Positions 33,957 through 42,249 of a stretch of 64,000 bases of DNA are shown here, piece by piece. A program made the translations under genes and the position numbers. Numbering within the stretch: the stretch's first letter is position 1; every line of letters starts with the position of its first letter. The notes beneath the pieces were generated by a model. It was not told the DNA's origin. It ran no database searches and saw only the letters and a program-made list of their open reading frames with translations. This DNA is from Bifidobacterium ramosum (lineage in GTDB: Bacteria > Actinomycetota > Actinomycetes > Actinomycetales > Bifidobacteriaceae), in assembly GCF_009299505.1 (NCBI RefSeq), contig NZ_WBSM01000005.1, positions 62,001 to 126,000 of the forward strand, given 5' to 3'.

Positions 33957-34724
33957 CGCCACACCCCCTTCCGATATCACATCACGAACAAAAGACCCAC
34001 CACATGATCAGAGCGGCGATACACACCCTCAGGTGGATCCAGTAGCTGTCATGATATCTGATTGATTGGATTTCGATGACGGTCTACGAAATCAACAGAC
34101 AGCTCGTAGTACTTCAGTATCATCACTCTTGTTGTACGTCCCCACGCCTATTGCCGACCGGGACGCTGGGCTGTGCCTCCGCGATGGGAGTACAGCTGCG
34201 ATAGCCGCACGCGCCCGGAACAGAACCAACTACATATCATCGCTGCAAATGGGGTCAAGGAGCCTGCCCTACCGACACTGTTGACGGTTGACTGAGACCG
34301 CTGCGGAACTGACACCTGTGTCTGATCCTATGATTCCTACTGAGCCTAAACCTGCTGAGCTTGATTTTGCTGCTGTGTCTACGCCTATACCGCAGCCAAC
34401 TCATCTGCTTCCCCCTGCTGTTGTTTCCCCCTCCTCAGCGCGATGTTCTTCTCTCGTTCATCCGGTTTGAGGCGGTGCCGTCCGTCCCGTTCGTCCTGTT
34501 CTTCCTGTTTTCTCGTTCAGTTTCTTTGAGGATGGGGGGCTCTATTTAGAACTCAGGACCCATAAGTCCTGAGACGAAGAAGGTAAAATCGGACTAGTTG
34601 TTCACTTATCAGATGCCCCAGAATAAACCAATCCGTCCAAAGCGCTCCACGCTAATTTTGTTGAGCACGGTTTATGCCTTTAGACTTGATCACGTTGGTA
34701 ACAATGAAGATGGAGCTGATTCGT
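33957..34724. other. Long gap without a clear gene
   Basis: About 770 bases between the toxin-antitoxin operon and the ATPase/nuclease module. Short open frames exist but none looks like a protein. One inverted repeat, CTCAGGA-CCCATAAG-TCCTGAG (34552-34573), lies about 150 bases before the module. Base composition shifts from mixed to AT-rich across it, consistent with an insertion scar. Confidence 0.5.
34552..34573 (+). other. Small perfect hairpin upstream of the ATPase/nuclease module
   Basis: CTCAGGA ... TCCTGAG, seven-base arms and eight-base loop. Could be a terminator of read-through transcription or a regulatory stem. Confidence 0.45.
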
Positions 34725-36137
34725 ATGCGTTTGATAGTTGACCAAGTTGGAAGAATCAATCACGCTTCTGTTGCGCTTGACGGTATTACCGTGTTAGTAG
34801 GGGCAAATAATACCGGCAAAAGTTCCTTGGGAAAATCTCTGTTCGCGCTCATTGATTCGTTCCGTGATTTCCCGGCTGAAAAACATCGGCAAATGCATCG
34901 TTCGATTCGTAATAGATTGCGTCTTTTTCTTACCGCCGATGTTTCATATCGGGACAATTTATATCGACTCTCCTCGCGTGTTGCTGACGATTTGACTGAT
35001 GTTCTTTTCACCATCTATCATGATAATAATGATAATTTGTCTTTAGAACAGATTTCTGAGGTTTTTTCTAGATACCGGATTGACACTAATCAGCCTCGTT
35101 TTTCGCGTGAGAAGTGGTCTGAAGAAGATTTAAGTAATTTAACACGGAAAATACATGACATTCAACAAACTGCAGAAATACGAGAACGAATAGCGCGTTT
35201 ATTGGCGTTAAAGGATGATGATTTTGCTTCCGAGTTCATTTCTTCAACTTTTCGCGGTATGTTTGACGGACAAGTCACAAATCTTATTACTGGTGCCGAG
35301 AACGCGCATGTCAAACTCTTAAATCATGACAGATCGATAGCAGAAGCCATTATTCCTCGTAATGGGCAGGCGAAGGCGGTGGTTCGTCTCGACAGGCAGT
35401 TACGCGCGATTATATTAGATGATCCACGCATCGCGGACGATGTATTTGGACACGGCGCTATGGGATCCGGCATTCGTGGACGGAATGTTTTTGGTTCGTA
35501 TGAATATGAGCGTCTATCATGGCAACATCTGGCGGATGAACATATGAAGGATCCCTTCCCCGAAGAGCAGGAAGCTGATTCTGATTCGACTGTGGCTGAT
35601 ATGATTCTCACGCAGCAGGATGTCAACGTGGCATTGCAAAGACTCAATCAAGCGTATCCAGGAAAAATCATTCGCGGGGAAATGAACAGCACAGTGTTAT
35701 CCGATGATGCTCCAGTCAAGGAACCCGTACATTTAGCAAATGCCTCGATGGGAAGTAAAGCCATGATGCTTATTCGATACCTCTTTGAGGAGGGTAAACT
35801 ACATGAGGGAGATTTTTTAATTCTTGATGAGCCAGAGATTCATCTTCATCCACATTGGCAAATCTCCTATGCCCGTTTTATTGTGACGGTGGCGCAACGG
35901 CTTGGTGTGCGCATTCTCATTGCTACGCACAGTCCTTACTTTTTACAAGCCTTGGTGGATTACTCTCGTTTGCATGAATTTACCAAACAAACAGTCGTAT
36001 ATTCATCGGTTATGCAGCAAGATGAGACTATCTCATTTAAACAGGAGGATGAAAGCGGTATCGCACGAATATTCACGGATATGGCTGCACCCTTTATTCA
36101 AATTGAACAGGATATTGCCAATAGTCTGGTAGGATGA
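34725..36137 (+). CDS. SMC/OLD-like AAA ATPase of a two-gene putative defence module
   Basis: 470 residues from ATG 34725 (MRLIVDQVGRINHASVALDGITVLVGANNTGKSS), chosen because GGAG lies nine bases upstream and ATPases of this class begin just before the P-loop; ATG 34674 would add 17 residues. Walker A is GANNTGKSS (26-34). A long helical insert rich in Arg, Asp and Asn replaces the coiled coil. Signature-like ANASMGSKAM, Walker B FLILDEPEIHLHP (Asp368, Glu369) and the H-loop ATHSPYFLQAL complete an ABC/AAA_21-type site. No TOPRIM domain is fused, so it is not a complete OLD nuclease. AT-rich with non-core codon use. Only three bases separate it from the following gene. Confidence 0.85.
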   Translation: MRLIVDQVGRINHASVALDGITVLVGANNTGKSSLGKSLFALIDSFRDFPAEKHRQMHRSIRNRLRLFLTADVSYRDNLYRLSSRVADDLTDVLFTIYHDNNDNLSLEQISEVFSRYRIDTNQPRFSREKWSEEDLSNLTRKIHDIQQTAEIRERIARLLALKDDDFASEFISSTFRGMFDGQVTNLITGAENAHVKLLNHDRSIAEAIIPRNGQAKAVVRLDRQLRAIILDDPRIADDVFGHGAMGSGIRGRNVFGSYEYERLSWQHLADEHMKDPFPEEQEADSDSTVADMILTQQDVNVALQRLNQAYPGKIIRGEMNSTVLSDDAPVKEPVHLANASMGSKAMMLIRYLFEEGKLHEGDFLILDEPEIHLHPHWQISYARFIVTVAQRLGVRILIATHSPYFLQALVDYSRLHEFTKQTVVYSSVMQQDETISFKQEDESGIARIFTDMAAPFIQIEQDIANSLVG

Positions 36138-36140
36138 ATA

Positions 36141-36806
36141 ATGTTGACTCTTGATGAGTGTATTCCATATGTACTCATAAGTGCGCAAACTCTTGGAAAA
36201 TCTGGAGTAGGTACTGTGAGTGAGTTATCTATAGATAATTCAATTCATGAAGATGAACAAAGAGGCGGTTCCGTCGTCTCAGATTCAATCTCACAAGTTG
36301 ATTTTGATGAGTATGCAAGATGCTTTGCTAATCGACATGGTATTGCCGTTCCTTCATCTTGTGACGCGTTAAGCCGAAGTTCGGTTAACCATCATCGTTT
36401 TTTCTTTGTCGAATATAAAGGGGGAAATATTGTTGGTCGCGATCAAAAAACAAATGTTTTGTCAATTAAGTCAAAAGAAGCTAAAAAAATAGAAAAGAAG
36501 CTATATGATTCCGCATTAATGCTTGTTAAGGAAAAAGTAGTTGATTTGGAGACATTACGACGAACATTCGCGGTACTTGTCGTTGTAAGAAATGATCATA
36601 TTCCCGGAATGATAGGTAGTCGCACTTTATCCCCATCAGCGAATCCGGTATTCGCTCATATGCAGCGATCCATTATAGAATTCACACTACGGAGTGAAAT
36701 TGGACTTGCGGAAACATTGTACTTGGCTGTGAAAATCGTATCCGCGGATACATTCCAAAAATTTTATCTCCCTCACTTCCAATCCGTTATAAGGAAAAAC
36801 TCATAG
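36141..36806 (+). CDS. Small partner of the ATPase, possible PD-(D/E)xK effector
   Basis: 221 residues, ATG 36141 with AGGATGAATA upstream, three bases after the ATPase stop. I do not recognise a named family. Residues 71-100 read PSSCDALSR...RFFFVEYKGGN: Asp75 followed by a hydrophobic strand ending in Glu91-x-Lys93, the spacing and context of a PD-(D/E)xK nuclease core. Downstream are a Lys-rich helix (SKEAKKIEKKLYDSALML), a beta strand AVLVVVRND and a C-terminal helical region. No membrane segment. Tight coupling to a SMC/OLD-like ATPase suggests an ATPase sensor with a nuclease effector, as in several anti-phage systems. The nuclease claim rests on one motif and needs structural support. 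Confidence 0.6.
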   Translation: MLTLDECIPYVLISAQTLGKSGVGTVSELSIDNSIHEDEQRGGSVVSDSISQVDFDEYARCFANRHGIAVPSSCDALSRSSVNHHRFFFVEYKGGNIVGRDQKTNVLSIKSKEAKKIEKKLYDSALMLVKEKVVDLETLRRTFAVLVVVRNDHIPGMIGSRTLSPSANPVFAHMQRSIIEFTLRSEIGLAETLYLAVKIVSADTFQKFYLPHFQSVIRKNS

Positions 36807-36859
36807 GATTTAAAAAGGTCAATGAAGTTTGGTATATCTTAGATGTTTGATGATAACGT

Positions 36860-37958
36860 CCGAATTTTTGCGCACTTTGGTCGGGTCTTAATGTGATAGG
36901 CATGGCCCGTGTCCTGTGTACGATTTTCTATCGCCAAACATAGGGAAACCGCGATTGGAAAGCAGGACACGAACCGTGTCACGGCAGATTCCACAGGTCG
37001 ACCGGCCCATGTTGGAGACGACCGGATGGTCGGAAAAGCGTCGGGGAGACGTTGAACGCGATGTCCGACACTTCAGACCGACGAAATCAGCCGGTTGCTG
37101 TGGGGCGACCGCATGCCCTCGCAGATCCTCTCCGACAAGCTCAGGAAGGTGTACGCCGACATCGATGCGTGGCGGGAGCGGCCGCTCCCGCACCCGTACG
37201 TGTTTCATGGACGGCGTGTGGCACAGGTGCTGCCGGGGGCGGCAGTGTGGAGAACGCGGGCGTGCTGGTCGCGATCGGCGTCGGCGCCGACGGCCGCAGG
37301 AGGAGGCTTGTCGTCGCCGAGGGCATGAAGGAGGACGCGGAAAGCTGGCGCGGGTTCGTCACCGGCATAATCGAACGATGCCTCAGGGGCGTGAGATTGG
37401 TGACGGGCGGCCGGTGCGCGGGCCTGGTGGCCGCGGTGGGCGAACTGCCGCCCGGGGCGCGCGCTACCGGCGGTGCATAGTGCATTTCGAATACAACGTG
37501 CTCGCCGGGGTCATCTCCGGGAACCGGGACTGGACAACGGACGCGCTGAAGGCCGTGTTTCTCCGTGGGATCGAGGGACAACACTTTGGAGAAGGCGGAG
37601 TCCGTGGCCATGAGATGGACGTCAAGGGGATTGTCGGGTGTCTCAGGGAGGGCATCGGCGAGACCATGATCTGCCTGCTCGACGACTATCCCAGAGAGCA
37701 CCGCCGTCGCATCCGCACGGACAGCATGATCGAACGGTCGGACCGCGAGATCCGGCATCGCACGCGCGTGGTCGGCTCGTTCCCGGACGGCAGGAGCGCG
37801 TTGATGTCCGCCTGCGCACGCGTGCGTTACGTCACTTCCAGCGAGTGGTCGATGCGCCGCTACTTGGACATGTCCCGACTCGGTGAGACCGTAACAGTAG
37901 CGAACCGGTCATCGCCACAAAGACAGACGGGCGAAGACCAAAGTGCGCAAAATCTCGG
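36860..37958 (+). mobile_element. IS256-family insertion sequence, degenerate
   Basis: Terminal inverted repeats of about 23 bp: left 36860-36882, CCGA..TTTTGCGCACTTTG, and right 37936-37958, its reverse complement with two differences. Between them are transposase pieces in several plus-strand frames: MPSQILSDKLRKVYADIDAW (37.11-37.17 kb), VENAGVLVAIGVGADGRRRRLVVAEGMKEDAESWRGFV (37.25-37.36), YRRCIVHFEYNVL (37.46-37.5) and IERSDREIRHRTRVVGSFPDGRSALM (37.73-37.81). The last carries the end of the DDE domain typical of IS256/Mutator transposases. The N-terminal third is missing and frames are broken, so it cannot transpose on its own. No matching target duplication is seen beside the repeats. 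Confidence 0.85.
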
Positions 37959-37980
37959 GCGATACAAGGAAGAAGCAAAA

Positions 37981-38940
37981 ATGACGAATACCCCCCCCCG
38001 ATTATTCATAGTCATCCCCTGCTTTAACGAAGAGCAGGTGCTCCCACGCACGGCGCCGCTCTTCCTTGCCAAGCTCGGACAGCTCGCCGCGCGCGGGGCC
38101 ATCAGTGACGACTCGTGTATCCTGTTCGTGGACGACGGCAGCAGCGACTCCACATGGCAGATCATCAACGAGCTCAACGCTCGAGACCCCCACTACCAAG
38201 GCATCCGCCAGTCACGCAACCGTGGACACCAGAACGCCGTCTTCGCCGGCCTCATGGAGGCAAAGGACAAGGCTGACATCACCATTAGCATCGACTGCGA
38301 CGGACAAGATGACATCGATGCCATGGATCGTATGGTTAACAAACATGCCGAGGGATACGACGTGGTCTACGGCGTACGCTCTAGCAGGAAGACCGACACG
38401 TTCTTCAAACGATTCACCGCCGAATCGTTCTACAAGCTTCTCAACGCGCTCGGAGCTGAGGTCGTCTACAACCATGCCGACTACCGGCTCACCTCCAAAC
38501 GTGTGCTCAACGCGTTCTCCGACTACCACGAGGTCAACCTGTTCCTGCGCGGTCTGTTCCCCATGGTCGGATTTCCCTCCACGACAGTCGAATATGAACG
38601 CCACGAACGGATCGCGGGCAAATCCCACTACCCGTTGAGGAAGATGTTCGCCCTCGCGTTCAACGGCATCACCAGCTTGAGCGTCAAACCCATCCGGCTC
38701 ATCACCGGATTCGGCGCCCTCGTCAGTGGTATCAGCTTCATCGCCGTGATCTGGGCAATCGTCATGGCTCTGACCGGCAACACCGTATCCGGGTGGGCCT
38801 CCACTACTAGCATCATCTGTTTTCTCGCAGGTGTGCAATTGCTCAGTCTCGGCGTCATCGGCGAATACATCGGCAAAATCTACCTTGAGACAAAACACCG
38901 ACCACGTTACATCATCCAGGATCGTACAACGAATCAATAA
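37981..38940 (+). CDS. GT2 glycosyltransferase, GtrB / polyprenyl-phosphate type
   Basis: 319 residues; ATG 37981 behind AAGGAAG. Codons 4-7 lie on a run of nine C (37991-37999), so gain or loss of one C would abolish the protein. The GT-A domain has IVIPCFNEEQVLP, LFVDDGSSDST (DxD region), NRGHQNAVFAGL and SIDCDGQDD. The C-terminus has two membrane helices (about 232-258 and 270-295). This is the layout of GtrB/ArnC-type enzymes that move a sugar from a nucleotide onto undecaprenyl phosphate on the cytoplasmic face, for later transfer outside. The next gene may be that outer transferase. The right end of the IS256 relic lies 22 bases upstream, so the gene may be read from the element. Confidence 0.88.
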   Translation: MTNTPPRLFIVIPCFNEEQVLPRTAPLFLAKLGQLAARGAISDDSCILFVDDGSSDSTWQIINELNARDPHYQGIRQSRNRGHQNAVFAGLMEAKDKADITISIDCDGQDDIDAMDRMVNKHAEGYDVVYGVRSSRKTDTFFKRFTAESFYKLLNALGAEVVYNHADYRLTSKRVLNAFSDYHEVNLFLRGLFPMVGFPSTTVEYERHERIAGKSHYPLRKMFALAFNGITSLSVKPIRLITGFGALVSGISFIAVIWAIVMALTGNTVSGWASTTSIICFLAGVQLLSLGVIGEYIGKIYLETKHRPRYIIQDRTTNQ

Positions 38941-39033
38941 ATCGTTTGTATCAGGACGTCCATTGCATTTGTATGCCTTCCTTAGGCTCTCGAATCACTT
39001 GTATATCCAACTCCACATTGAACGGTCGATAAT

Positions 39034-40794
39034 ATGACCCAAATATCCTCATCTGCATCCATATCCGTTTTTTCACGAAACATCGCTTTCATGAGCAAAC
39101 ATCCAAAGCTTACAGCCGCAGTTTCCGCTTTGATTCCGATCTTGCTGATTTGCATCCTATCTAAGCCACATTTTGCAACGTCGGATGATTACAGTCACTC
39201 GTATTTTGCTATCGGCAGCCTCTATAATACTCGCTCATATCTTGACGTATATTCATTGATTTTAATAAGCGCACCGCTAGCCCTGCTTTATTCAATTGTT
39301 GATTCGATTCCATGGTATTCATTACTTCTATTTGCCGGAATATGGGGATTCACGGCCATTGCATATTGGCACATCCGACATACCCTTATTCCGTCATACA
39401 TTAGATTTCTGAGCTTTGCCAGTATACTCACTATTGAGATATCTTCAACACTGTACCTTACCTACTCTATTGTGGCCTTTCTGTTCTGCGCAGCGGGATT
39501 CATGCTGATAATTCCAGTTGCAGCTTTCAGGAATGTGCCCAAGATCCGCTTTGCGGATGTTATCGGCATCCTACTGCTGGCGTTAGGGTTTTCTTTACGA
39601 CCGGAATCCGGCGCCGGAACATTCCTCATGTTCCTCCCATTTGCGTTATGGGTTCTTTGCATAAATAGACATATTAGCTCCATTTTACGAATGGTAGCAT
39701 CAATTCTTGCCGTTGTTTTTGCATGGATTTCAGGCCAGTTCGCCTATACCCATACTGAGGGATGGAAGGATTTCACCGCATATCTCAATCCCGGTAGAAC
39801 GGTTACCGATTCACCCCATGTGGATGCTTCCGTTATCCAACAAGTTGTTCCGGAATTCAGCGAAAATGATGTCTCAATGATGTATCACTGGCTGTTTGCC
39901 GATCAGGACGTTTTTAGCATTGATCGATTTAATCGAGCAGCCTCCGCTATTCCCGCATATTCGCTTCATAATATCTTCTTATCCGGGAAAGCAGGTATTA
40001 TATTCTCATTCATTTGCATTTTACTGGTTCTTCTTTGGGCCGTTATGATTGTGCGTTCACAATCAATTGTGCAGAACAATTATTCATGGCTACTGCCAAC
40101 TGGCATTGCAATAATAACCATTGTTGAGTATGCGATTTTACTATTGCATGCCAGGCCTCGTACCTATGTTGTACTTCCAATACTGTTTACCGCAATTACA
40201 GCGATGATCTGCACCGAAAGACTCATCTCCACCTCGGAGTTACAGAATTCTATTTCGAAACCGACGAAGCGGGTTGGGAAGCACGCTATGACCAGAATGA
40301 GAACCAAACAAATCCTAATTATGTTATTAACCACTGTAATATGCCTGATGTTTTGTTCATACGTTGAACTAACCTCAGTACGTACCACGAAGAGCTATGT
40401 AGGCTTGAAAACTCCAATATCACGATATTTCGAGTACGCAAAGAATCATACTAATATGATTGTGATTCCTAGTTCGGATTTGGTGAACTATGCATATGAA
40501 AATGTTTTCACATATTCCGACATCGACATACCTTCTAACGTTGCCCTTCCCGGCGGATGGCGCGTTGCAACAAGCGTAGGAGATAATTTCTACAGTATCA
40601 ATGGATTGGAAAAGGGGAATCTATTCATTCAATCATTCAAACACAAACGATTGGTATTCGCCGGCAGTAAGGATACAGCCGAAATAGTTCGCACATACCT
40701 CATCGAGCATACCGGAAAGTCCGTGAAACTGATGAAAATCGAAAATCTGGGCACCGCTTGGGGTACTGATAATTACCTCTACCGACTGGCGTGA
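39034..40794 (+). CDS. Polytopic membrane protein, GtrC-like sugar transferase candidate
   Basis: 586 residues; ATG 39034 has no clear ribosome site and ATG 39091 (MSKHPKLTA) is possible. About eleven membrane helices are followed by a 150-residue extracytoplasmic C-terminal domain (SYVGLKTPISRYFEYAKNHTN...NLGTAWGTDNYLYRLA). SKPHFATSDDYSHSY after the first helix has the acidic pair (DD) expected in the first outer loop of GT-C transferases. Coming directly after a GtrB-like enzyme, it is most likely the transferase that adds the carried sugar to a surface polymer. AT-rich relative to the core. The family is not identified with certainty. Confidence 0.65.
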   Translation: MTQISSSASISVFSRNIAFMSKHPKLTAAVSALIPILLICILSKPHFATSDDYSHSYFAIGSLYNTRSYLDVYSLILISAPLALLYSIVDSIPWYSLLLFAGIWGFTAIAYWHIRHTLIPSYIRFLSFASILTIEISSTLYLTYSIVAFLFCAAGFMLIIPVAAFRNVPKIRFADVIGILLLALGFSLRPESGAGTFLMFLPFALWVLCINRHISSILRMVASILAVVFAWISGQFAYTHTEGWKDFTAYLNPGRTVTDSPHVDASVIQQVVPEFSENDVSMMYHWLFADQDVFSIDRFNRAASAIPAYSLHNIFLSGKAGIIFSFICILLVLLWAVMIVRSQSIVQNNYSWLLPTGIAIITIVEYAILLLHARPRTYVVLPILFTAITAMICTERLISTSELQNSISKPTKRVGKHAMTRMRTKQILIMLLTTVICLMFCSYVELTSVRTTKSYVGLKTPISRYFEYAKNHTNMIVIPSSDLVNYAYENVFTYSDIDIPSNVALPGGWRVATSVGDNFYSINGLEKGNLFIQSFKHKRLVFAGSKDTAEIVRTYLIEHTGKSVKLMKIENLGTAWGTDNYLYRLA

Positions 40795-40954
40795 GTTACG
40801 CTTTATTACGCTTTATCTTTGTGAGCCGAGCCACGTCAAAACCACCCTACTAGATTCCAGAAATACAAATGTGCGTCACAGGGAGAGAAGCCCTGTTAAG
40901 AATCGATGCCGATGGACAAGAAGTGCTGTCTTGTTAGGCGCGTAGTTGGGAGGC

Positions 40955-41003
40955 GCGGATGTTCTCCTGGACGGTTAGGCGACTAGTCCAGGAAAACATC
41001 CGC
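40955..41003. terminator. Large hairpin between convergent polysaccharide genes
   Basis: GCGGATGTTCTCCTGGAC pairs with GTCCAGGAAAACATCCGC, 18-base arms with one mismatch and a 13-base loop. It sits between the plus-strand GtrC-like gene and the minus-strand nitroreductase-like gene, in a 308-base gap without a gene. No U-tract. Confidence 0.6.
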
Positions 41004-41102
41004 ATCCCTTATTAGAACGAAACCACTAACAAAGACCGGTTACACACTTAGAGACAGGCCCATCCACATTTCTTTCTTAGCCCAGAATCGGACCACTTCA
41101 AG

Positions 41103-42140
41103 CTATTTGATGATTGTGGTGATGTGTCTGGCCGGATATCGCGCGGATCGGCATACGTTTACGTGTTTGGGATAGTGACCGACGACGATGTACATAACTG
41201 GTAGCTCGTAATCAGGAATGTCAAGGATCTTTCTGGTCTGTTTGTCCTGTTTCCGACTGAACATGGCGTTAAGTGGACACGCGGCCAATCCGCTATATTC
41301 GAGTGCATATAGCAGGGACATGGCGTACAAGCCACCGTCCACGAACGGTTCGTTACGCTCCGTGTGATTCATGAATGCTCTGATATCAGATGTGACGAGT
41401 ATAAGTACCGGCGGAGTCGGATACCCCCTATAACCGCCTTGAATGTCCAGCAATGTTCGAATGGTTTCGGAATCAAAGATCTCATACACACGCGAAGCTT
41501 GACGATTGCATACCGATGGAGTCTTCATCGCGATGTCAACCGCCTCATTGAGCTCGTCGATGGTGACGGGGAGATCCGAATACTCACGAATCGCATACCG
41601 ATGTTCAGACAATGTCTTGAAATCAAGGTGACGATTGTTCATTTTGGCGTCTCGCTCAATCATCAGTACACCCGACATGTCTGGATTCGCGTTCTGAATT
41701 GCCTGCCACAAACTGTCAGAGAACAAGCTGCGCATGTATGACAGATCATATCCGACGGTCTTGTGCCGACCGGCATATGCATGTAACGCAGATAATGCCT
41801 GTTGGTAAACAAACCCCTGAATCGCATCATCACCGAATCGTTGCAGATACGGTAATAATACGCTCATACCCTTAAGTACGCTCTTACCAAACCCTGGGCG
41901 AAAATTGTCGTGGCTCAGTCCTTTCTCGATCTGATGTGTGTGAAACAAGATTTGTGTTTCGAGCTGTCCACGCTGAGTGGATGTGGGACGAGAGCGATAT
42001 TTTGCGAAACGCTGGCATTGAATGGCCGTATCCTTCACCAGTCGGAATGGCTCTTTCAGCGAGCCAAGCCTATTTAAGACGATCCTTCTTACTCCAAGAA
42101 CAGACTTGGGCATGTAATTCTTAATAGTTTGCTTAAACAT
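41103..42140 (-). CDS. Polysaccharide-locus nitroreductase-family protein (first copy)
   Basis: 345 residues from ATG 42140 (MFKQTIKNYMPKSVLG), GGAG nine bases upstream; the frame continues to a doubtful TTG at 42224. N-terminal about 150 residues are specific to this group (ILFHTHQIEKGLSHDNFRPGFGKSVLKG). The rest is a nitroreductase/FMN fold: LSEHRYAIREYSDLPVTIDELNEAVDIAMKTPSVCNRQASRVYEI and GLAACPLNAMFSRKQDKQTRKIL. Such proteins occur in surface-polysaccharide loci next to FrhB-like and pyruvyl-transferase proteins. They may carry out a redox change on a sugar or a ketal acceptor, but no reaction has been shown to my knowledge. It resembles the protein at 49.9-50.9 kb. Confidence 0.85.
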   Translation of the reverse strand: MFKQTIKNYMPKSVLGVRRIVLNRLGSLKEPFRLVKDTAIQCQRFAKYRSRPTSTQRGQLETQILFHTHQIEKGLSHDNFRPGFGKSVLKGMSVLLPYLQRFGDDAIQGFVYQQALSALHAYAGRHKTVGYDLSYMRSLFSDSLWQAIQNANPDMSGVLMIERDAKMNNRHLDFKTLSEHRYAIREYSDLPVTIDELNEAVDIAMKTPSVCNRQASRVYEIFDSETIRTLLDIQGGYRGYPTPPVLILVTSDIRAFMNHTERNEPFVDGGLYAMSLLYALEYSGLAACPLNAMFSRKQDKQTRKILDIPDYELPVMYIVVGHYPKHVNVCRSARYPARHITTIIK

Positions 42141-42249
42141 TTGGTCTTTCTCCGTGTTCGCCAAACGCAGGAAAGACCGATCAGTGTTAGCCGATCCTTC
42201 CTGAACGAATGAGTTATCCGTCAAGCAGAGGACCGGCCAATTGCTGTCA

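Noticed and set aside
34288-34470. Short Pro/Thr-rich open frame in the gap before the ATPase module
   Set aside because: No ribosome site, no similarity I can name and low complexity; not supported as a gene.
25300-38000. Prophage or integrative conjugative element
   Set aside because: No integrase, structural, terminase or conjugation genes were seen, and no tRNA at either edge; an IS-marked island fits better.
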